From Brachionus koreanus (Eukaryota > Rotifera > Eurotatoria > Ploima > Brachionidae): 64,000 bases of DNA. The position numbers were made by a program, and so were the translations under genes. Of this stretch, positions 56,723-64,000 are shown piece after piece; within the stretch, counting starts at the first letter, position 1, and the number at the start of each line of letters is the position of its first letter. The notes beneath the pieces are model-generated. The model saw nothing but the letters and a program-made list of their open reading frames with translations, made no database searches and was not told the origin of the DNA. The stretch is from contig PJRA01000198.1 in assembly GCA_016987375.1 (NCBI GenBank), positions 963,247 to 1,027,246 on the forward strand, in the 5' to 3' direction.

Positions 56723-58488
56723 TTAAAACCAATATTGGGAAATAAAAATAGTTTCATAAAATTTGTCCATTTGATATCCCATTTTAATTAATTGGTCACA
56801 TTTTTCATAAAGCTTAAATTGAAGCATTAAATTGATCTTTTCAAATTTGGGCAACAAGTTGACAAGTTGTTCACTTGATTCATTCTCATTGCGTCTTAGA
56901 TACATGTATTTACTAAGCGCATCAAATAGTTCCAGATTACAATCAAATTTTTCACTAAATCCAACAAGACCTTTGCAAGCTTAAAAAGAGATAGTTAATA
57001 AATTTTTCTAAATTAAAAGACATTTTTTACTCGTTGAAAAAGCTAAAACAGCTGAAAACAAGGCAAATTCTTTTGAATCTAATTTCAGTTCTCTAACCAT
57101 ATCAATAAGGGGTTTGTAGAAGGGCAATATTTGCTCAAATATTGGAAAGTGTTTTGTTATCTTTTCATATGTAGCTTGGTCACAATCAAAGTAGTTTATA
57201 TTTGTGTTTAAATTCGGCTGGTTATCTGTTTGTTCACGTTTCTGTTGAATTCGAATTAGTTGAATAAGTCTAAGTGGATGCACTGAATTAATAAGCAGAA
57301 TTTTTTGATCTTCAATAGAAAAACGATCTAAAACTTTTAAATCAATAATTATTTATTTTTAAATTTTAAATTATTTCTTTTATAAAATTACATGATATAT
57401 TTGATATGAAACTGATGCATTTTTCAGTATGTATTCGAATTAGTTCTAATGCAAGCTCATGTTCTTGATTAAGCAACTTATTTGGTACTGTTTGAATATT
57501 CTTAAAAAAAAAATTTAATTAAAAAAAAATCCAACAAATTAAAAAATGAAAAATATATAACCTCCATAGCTTGATAAGATTGATACACTTTTCTAACCAA
57601 ATTTTTTGTATTCATGTCTAGTAGACTTTCTATATTAGATTTGGCATCTAAATCACCAGCATTAATTCTTTGATTATTTGCATTTTGTACAAAGGTTGAA
57701 TGAGGCATAATATTATTTGTATATTCATGATTGTTCACTATTTCGGAAGAACTATTGTCCATTATTGACTTAATCTTTTGCTTGAATAAATTAGATTGTC
57801 TGCCAATTTTGCAATCTTGAAAAATAAAGAAATATTTTTTGTGAATTTTTTTTTCTTTCAAATTACTTTTTAGATCCATTCCAGCAGCTATGCATTTACT
57901 GTACCGACATGATCTGCAGGCATTTCTAGATTTGTAGCTAATTTCGCAAATACCATCACCAGTGCACACAAATTTATGTCCTTCTTTGACATTTCTACGA
58001 AAAAATCCCTTAAACAAAATTAAGTTTTTATTAATGAATATTTTTTTTTCAATTTTTAATTATCTCCTACTTTACATCCTTCACAAGTGATTGCTCCAAA
58101 ATGAAGACCAGATGACGCATCTCCACACACAGTACAAGGAATTTCCTTGAATGGAACTATGTCATTAACAACTTTTTCTAAAAAATTTTTTTTCAAAAAT
58201 TAGCCTGATTATATTATCTCTAATGACTTTTTTACCATTTTGCTTCATTCCGACTTGAAGACATTTTTTGAATCGACAATAAGCACAGTTGGTTCTAGTC
58301 GATTTGGTGATAACACAGCTTGAATTTGAACGCACACATTTGAATTCTAAATATTCAGTCTTTGCATTTCTGAGAAAAAATTTCTTACAAGCTTCACATG
58401 TAATGGTTCCACAATGCCATCCAGCCGAATTGGTTTCGCCACACACTCGACATGGTTCAGGCTTATTTTTGTCGCTTAACAGACTCAT
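56723..58488 (-). CDS. Nuclear receptor with two DNA-binding domains (2DBD-NR), 474 aa, seven exons
   Basis: This is a ligand-type transcription factor of the unusual two-DBD group. Exons on the minus strand: 58488-58236, 58177-58071, 58008-57867, 57815-57562, 57500-57392, 57333-57031 and 56979-56723; 1425 bases in frame. DBD 1 (residues about 13-80) reads [15 protein letters not shown], has P-box CEACKK in [11 protein letters not shown], and ends [14 protein letters not shown] 2 follows about 20 residues later: [21 protein letters not shown]-box CEGCKG split across intron 2, FFRRN, and [14 protein letters not shown]. The P-box pair CEACKK/CEGCKG is what the known group carries. A hinge (KIGRQSN) and a divergent ligand-binding domain follow, with [16 protein letters not shown] recalling helices 3-5. 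Intron 3 (57816-57866) is 51 bases with no in-frame stop, so retention would only lengthen the hinge. Confidence 0.92.
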
Positions 58489-58577
58489 ATTGATATAAAC
58501 AAATGTGATCAATCGAGTCTTTATATCATGTAGCTAATTTAGCCAATTTAACTAATTTAGTTTTTTCATTGTCTAAG

Positions 58578-58612
58578 TGTCCTGGAAACTGGACAAAGGA
58601 CATTTTGTCCAG
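58578..58612. promoter_or_regulatory. Cluster of nuclear-receptor-like half-sites upstream of the 2DBD receptor
   Basis: Within 35 bases lie TGTCC (58578-58582), TGGACA-A-AGGACA (58590-58602, a direct repeat with one-base spacing) and TGTCC (58606-58610). The core is also a palindrome, CTGGACAAA...TTTGTCCAG (58589-58612, nine-base arms). It lies 90-125 bases upstream of the receptor's ATG. AGGACA is a relative of the AGGTCA half-site bound by many nuclear receptors. Function is inferred from position and sequence only. Confidence 0.4.
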
Positions 58613-59432
58613 AAATTAGGTTTTTCATTTAACAACGAGTTAAAGCTCGCCATTGCTGTTAAATATGCTTTTTTTCAATAATTAATAAGATAAAGCCAGA
58701 TTTACTGAGTTATTTTTTAGTACATTTTTATAATTTAATTTTTTAAAATTCTTTCAATTATTTATTCAAATAAAATTTGTTTAAAAAACAGAGATTTAAA
58801 AGAAAAAAAATTTTGTAAAAATTATTTCATCAGTCCATAATATAAAAAAAAAAATTAATTTTGATTTTTTATCTTGTTTTTTATTAATTAAAGAATTTCT
58901 AATTTAAAAAAAAAACGAAATTTTTTATTAAATTTTTTTATTTTTAAATTTTGCCAAGTATTATTATTTTGATCCGAAAAACTGGATTCATACGTAAACA
59001 ATGAGAAAAGACATGTTGATTTTATATTGATTAAATTTCTGATTAAACCCCAGTTTTTCTTACTTAGTTAGTGTTTATTATGTAAAGTAATTATAATAAT
59101 ATGCTTACACATAAAACTTTTAAGGTAGTTTTTACGCGTACAAATTGAAAATTTCCATTTAAGTTCGTTAAATCGAACGACTCTAATCAATTTGCTGAAT
59201 AGTTTGTTGTGTTTTTTTTCCAGAGTCCATTTATGTCTTATGTTGGACTCAACAAAAGTCTCACTGTCAAATTGTTTGACAAAATTCAACACTTAATTTT
59301 TTTCTCCTCCTTTTATTTATCCGTTTAGAGAACAGTCATCATCGTTCTTTGGAACACTTTTTGCACCACAGGAGCATCATTAACAATGAAATTTTCAATT
59401 TCAAATCAATTATTATTATTATTCAAAAGAAG
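58613..59432. other. Intergenic, no gene recognised
   Basis: The minus-strand frame at 59068-59292 (74 codons) has no recognised homology. It sits in a less A+T-rich block that runs into the LTR-like sequence and could be a degraded retroelement part. Confidence 0.4.
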
Positions 59433-59655
59433 TGTTAAGACCCGGGTTTTGATATTTCTTAATCTTTCTCTCTAGACCTTATTTAAATGTAGTTAAGTCA
59501 TAACTGCAGTCAGAGCACGCTAACACTTAGCCACTATATAAACCACTAATTATTTGTATTAACTTTGGATTCGATTAAATAAACTTTTAACTAAATTGTA
59601 TTGTTTTATTTATTTCTTGGCTTTAATCTCTAAAGTCCAAACAAGAGACTTTACA
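59433..59655 (+). mobile_element. Possible solo LTR of a retrotransposon
   Basis: The segment begins TGTTAAGACCCGGG and ends AGTCTC-like GAGACTTTACA, giving TG...CA ends and an imperfect terminal inversion (TGTTAAGACCC against TGTAAAGTCTC). It contains a TATA box (ACTATATAAACC near 59532) and an AATAAA signal about 45 bases later, in LTR order. No clear target duplication was found and no second LTR or coding region is nearby, so the call is tentative. Confidence 0.45.
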
Positions 59656-59841
59656 GAACCAAAAAAAGAGGAGATGTTAGCTATTTTAAGCCTCTTTTGT
59701 GTTCATTTTAATTATTTTTTCCTTAGTAATATTACTAAATTTATTTGAATAAAAATTTGAAAATAAATTTTTTATTTTTTTTTAATTTAAAAAAAATTAA
59801 ATATTAAACAATATATATTCACATAGAAAATAAAATATTTT

Positions 59842-61069
<1,228 letters not shown>

Positions 61070-61643
61070 CATTTTTTAAAAACATTTTTTGACATTTTTT
61101 AAAAAAACAAAAATTTTTAAAAAATGTCAAAATTTCGGTTTTTTTTGGACTATATTTTACGAAAAATTTTACTTTAGTAATTTCACGTAAAATATAGTAA
61201 AAAATAGTAAAAACCAAAATGTCAAAAAAAAAACGAAATTTTGACATTTTTTAAAAATTTTTTGTTTTTTTTTTTAATTTTTTTATTTTTACAGAAAGAA
61301 AAGAATCTTGTAAGTTTTACTTTTTTTACGTAAATTTTTACGTAAATCATTCACCTTCTTTTAAGTTTTTATTCCATTTGTATTTTTTTCCATTTAGCCT
61401 GAGCATTCAAAAAAGAATTTATTTTTTCAAAAATTTTCATTATTTTCCGTATTTTTACTCTTTTTAATTAAAATTTACCATAATTTACGTAAAAAAAGGT
61501 AAAATAAAAGTAAAACTTACAAATTTTTTTTCTTTCTTTAAAAATAAAAAAGTAAAAAAAAAACAAAAAAATTTTTAAAAAATGTCAAAATTTCGGTTTT
61601 TTTTGGACATTTTGGTTTTTACTATTTTTTACTATATTTTACG
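61070..61643. repeat. Three-part foldback repeat
   Basis: An arm at about 61184-61345 is inverted at about 61480-61643: TAGTAAAAACCAAAATGTC and GAAATTTTGACATTTTTTAA on the left correspond to GACATTTTGGTTTTTACTA and TTAAAAAATGTCAAAATTTC on the right, each arm about 160 bases. A third, partial copy at about 61085-61165 repeats the right arm directly but lacks about 25 bases between TTTTTTGGA and TATATTTTACG. There is no coding capacity. Both arms are rich in TTTACGTAAA. Confidence 0.75.
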
Positions 61644-61792
61644 AAAAATATAAATTTTAAATTTTAATTTGGTAATTTTACGTAAATTCTCCAGAGGCGC
61701 ACTAATAATGATTTCTAGATATGTGAAGTCTGTAGCGCTCTCAACTAGTCTCAACTTAAAAAAAAGATTTCTTGTTCGATTTTTATTTGAAT

Positions 61793-61840
61793 GTGTTGGG
61801 GGCCGGCCTATAGGCCATGCAATTGGCCGCTACCCAACAC
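61793..61840. repeat. G+C-rich hairpin
   Basis: GTGTTGGG (61793-61800) pairs with CCCAACAC (61833-61840), and the loop contains four GGCC units around GGCCGGCC-TATA-GGCC. Such a G+C-rich stem is conspicuous in this A+T-rich DNA. It may be a transposon end or a structured RNA element. Confidence 0.5.
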
Positions 61841-61991
61841 AAATTCTTTTTAAACAATTTTTTAATATTTGTTTTAAAAATAATTTTGAATATTATTAAA
61901 TAAAAATCAGCAAAAAAAAATTTTATTTTGAAAAATTTTAAAATAATTGCATAAAAATACTGTTAATCATTGAACTTAAAGTGACCAATAA

Positions 61992-62752
61992 TTAGGCTGA
62001 TTTTTGTAAATTTGGAAGAGATTTTAAAATAGTTAAGCACTCGTCTAATTTTTGGTCAACATTTCCCATTTGATCTTCTAATCTAGATAGTCTAGCATTT
62101 ATGGTAAATTTTGCTCTATCTCGATCATTCATTTTCGGAACACCTAATATCTGATCCATTCTCCTCTGAAGCTCTTTTAGACGAATCATTAAATCCATAT
62201 TGCCTTGGCTGTATTGCTCGATAACATCTCTCACATCATACGGCTTTCTGGCTTGCTATTTTAATTTCAATTAAAACAAACAAACAAAAAAATATCTACT
62301 GTTTACTTGAAATTTGCGTCTAGCAACAAAATATTTTATTTTCCGTATAACTCGGATTGTTTGCTTGTGCTGTTCAGTAAGTCTAAATAAAAAAATTATT
62401 CTAAAAAATATTTTTTATAATTCTTACTCGCAAGACTCTTGGACACTATTTCGGCCCATGTCAGCAGAGTTGTGACGTGTTCCAGAATACACATCGCTTT
62501 CGTTGTCCAAATTTCTTTTTGACGATACACTGCTACATTCGTCACTGTTCGCTTCAGTGTCTGCTCGTCTAAACGATCTTAGTTTTAATCGTCTAGGCTG
62601 AGAAAATCGTCGTGGATAATGACCTGTGATAAAATTAAGCTTTCCAAAATTTAAGATTGGTAGAATTTACTTGAATTTGTCTTTAAATTGTATATTTTCC
62701 ATGTTGCGACCGAGTTGCTACCAGGCATTGCTGCCTTTACTCTCCAAGATGT
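61992..62752 (-). CDS. KCNQ: KCNQ (Kv7) voltage-gated potassium channel, C-terminal exons only
   Basis: KCNQ channels carry slow M-type or IKs-type potassium currents. Four 3' exons on the minus strand are visible: 62752-62671, 62623-62428, 62382-62307 and 62255-61992, joined as A|GT, GA|A and phase 0. They encode calmodulin-binding helix A (SWRVKAAM and VATWKIY, like human AWRCYAA and STWKIY), a variable serine-rich linker, helix B ([20 protein letters not shown]), then [18 protein letters not shown] leading into helix C ([13 protein letters not shown]), and the helix D coiled coil for tetramer assembly ([19 protein letters not shown]). The membrane part (S1-S6 and the GYGD pore) is not seen in 62753-64000 and must lie beyond the right edge. 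The assembly domain looks nearest to KCNQ1. Confidence 0.92.
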
Positions 62753-64000
62753 CTTTTATTTAAAAAAAATTAAATTTTAATAAAATGTTTATTGTTTTTT
62801 TCATAAGAGTTGATTTTATAAGTATTTTAAATAGGTCTAGAAATTCAACAAATGATAATCCAAAATGAAAGCACATCTGATTAGAGTTATTCTTGAAATA
62901 GACAAGAAAAAAGCTGAATTTAGAAGAGGCATCTACAACTTTTAAAACTTGAACAATTTAAAAATACTGAAAGTCTGTATATTAAAATGAGTATTGGTCA
63001 ATTCAAGGTAAAAGGAAAATAATTTTACATTTTCATATATTTAAGAAAATTTTAAATTTTTTATTGATTAGCAAATAATTTGTAAAAGTTTTATTCAATT
63101 TTTATGAAAAAATTTGTCTATAGATTGATTATATCATGATGAAAACAACTGTCAGCTCCACAGGGCATTTATTCTTCAGACTTGAAGACTTCGACTTTGA
63201 TGGTCTTGGATCAAATTAAGTGATTACAACTCAAGCACCTACTTGGAATTAACATACTTGAAAAGTGCAACAATGGGTAAACACAGAGAGAATACTCAGA
63301 ATATATCTACAGGAATACAAAAATAAAGCTATTTATTATTTCATTAGTTTGAGAGAAACCTGCCAGCTACTAAGAATGGATCAATGTCCTTGTTTTAAAT
63401 CATGCGATAGATGCATTTTGCAGAGATTTTGCACATCATTAGCAAACTTTGACTTTTGATACAACTGAGTATGATGCAGTTTGTTACACTTACAGAACTA
63501 ATTAAAAGCATTCAAAAATAAAGTTCTAAGCTTTGTAAGCATTTATTTTTGTTCTATTTTTCTATTTTGTACAAAATTTCACAAAACCGCCATGGAAAAG
63601 GAAAAATTCAAACAAATTTCTTGTAATATAAAATAATTATTTATTTTATTTTATTTGTAAATCTGTATCGAGCGTTAGCTCCTTCAGAGAAAAATAAAAA
63701 TAAAATAAGAATTTAAAAATATAGTGAAATAAATGAAATGTCAAAAGGGAATGAGAAAAAAAAAAAAGAGACAAAAGTTATTTCGGTTTAGTTTTCAGAG
63801 AAAAAAGAGTCTAATTTTTTTCAACAGTTTTTTTATTTGTAAAAAGAGTTAATTTCATTTTATTATTAGCAAAAAGTTGAGTAAATGTTAATTATTATTA
63901 TTATTATTATTTATTAAGTTCAAGCCTCATAGGCAAAAGATAAGAAAAAAATAAAAAAAAAAAAAAAAGTCAAATTAGTTCGATGTCGTATTATAAATAC
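62753..64000. other. Probably intron of KCNQ; simple repeats
   Basis: No KCNQ exon or other gene is recognised on either strand. The plus-strand frame at 63265-63459 is not convincing; part of it (GCATTTTGCAGAGATTTTGC, near 63413) resembles a sequence at 21571. There is an (ATT)n run at 63890-63912 and A-rich tracts near 63755 and 63950. Confidence 0.45.

Noticed and set aside
59068..59292. 74-codon minus-strand frame as a gene
   Set aside because: I recognise no family and see no splice context; it might be a degraded retroelement part but cannot be supported as a gene.

Overview
The window is eukaryotic, animal nuclear DNA. It is very A+T-rich (roughly three quarters by eye), with short GT...AG introns (often 45-80 bp) and a mixture of metazoan-only genes: an innexin, a choline transporter, FMRFamide-receptor-like GPCRs, a KCNQ channel and a nuclear receptor with two DNA-binding domains. 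Two-DBD receptors are known from flatworms, molluscs, rotifers and crustaceans. Together with the extreme A+T content and compact introns, this suggests a spiralian, most likely a monogonont rotifer of the Brachionus type. That assignment is an inference. There are two assembly gaps (21281-21328 and 44087-44445).

Layout. 1-7.1 kb: innexin, then high-affinity choline transporter CHT1, both on +. 7.1-18.6 kb: two divergent paralogous rhodopsin-type GPCRs on -, then a five-... more exactly four-exon COMMD8 gene on - whose exons are all too short to stand out as ORFs. 18.6-22.7 kb: a repeat-rich stretch (foldback MITE, reverse-transcriptase remnant, TTAA-bounded piggyBac-like element with a gap, tRNA-derived SINE). 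22.7-39.5 kb: the most unusual part, a same-strand array of four or five related, low-complexity, mostly disordered protein genes (called A, B, C1, C2 and D here) that I cannot assign to any known family. They share FxxELK-type motifs; A and B also share their whole layout, and A, C2 and D share a ~60-residue domain. 39.5-41.3 kb: repeats including a Tc1/mariner remnant. 41.3-54 kb: a dense housekeeping block of low-molecular-weight protein tyrosine phosphatase, COX17, DNAJB13 (-, runs into a gap), TRAPPC12, SAYSD1 (-) and NADPH-cytochrome P450 reductase. 54-64 kb: MITEs, the two-DBD nuclear receptor (-), a possible solo LTR, NKAP (-), a foldback structure, and the 3' exons of a KCNQ potassium channel (-) that continues past the right edge.

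The conserved genes are functionally unrelated, as is usual for animal gene order: gap junctions, acetylcholine synthesis and neuropeptide reception for the nervous system; COMMD8 and TRAPPC12 in trafficking; COX17 in mitochondria; DNAJB13 in axonemes; NKAP in transcription and splicing. DNAJB13 and TRAPPC12 are head to head with 192 bp between start codons and probably share a promoter; TRAPPC12 and SAYSD1 converge with 53 bp between stop codons. The best candidate for something undescribed is the orphan array at 22.7-39.5 kb. All exon joins given were made by hand from reading frame, GT/AG sites and remembered family landmarks; none has been checked against transcripts or databases.
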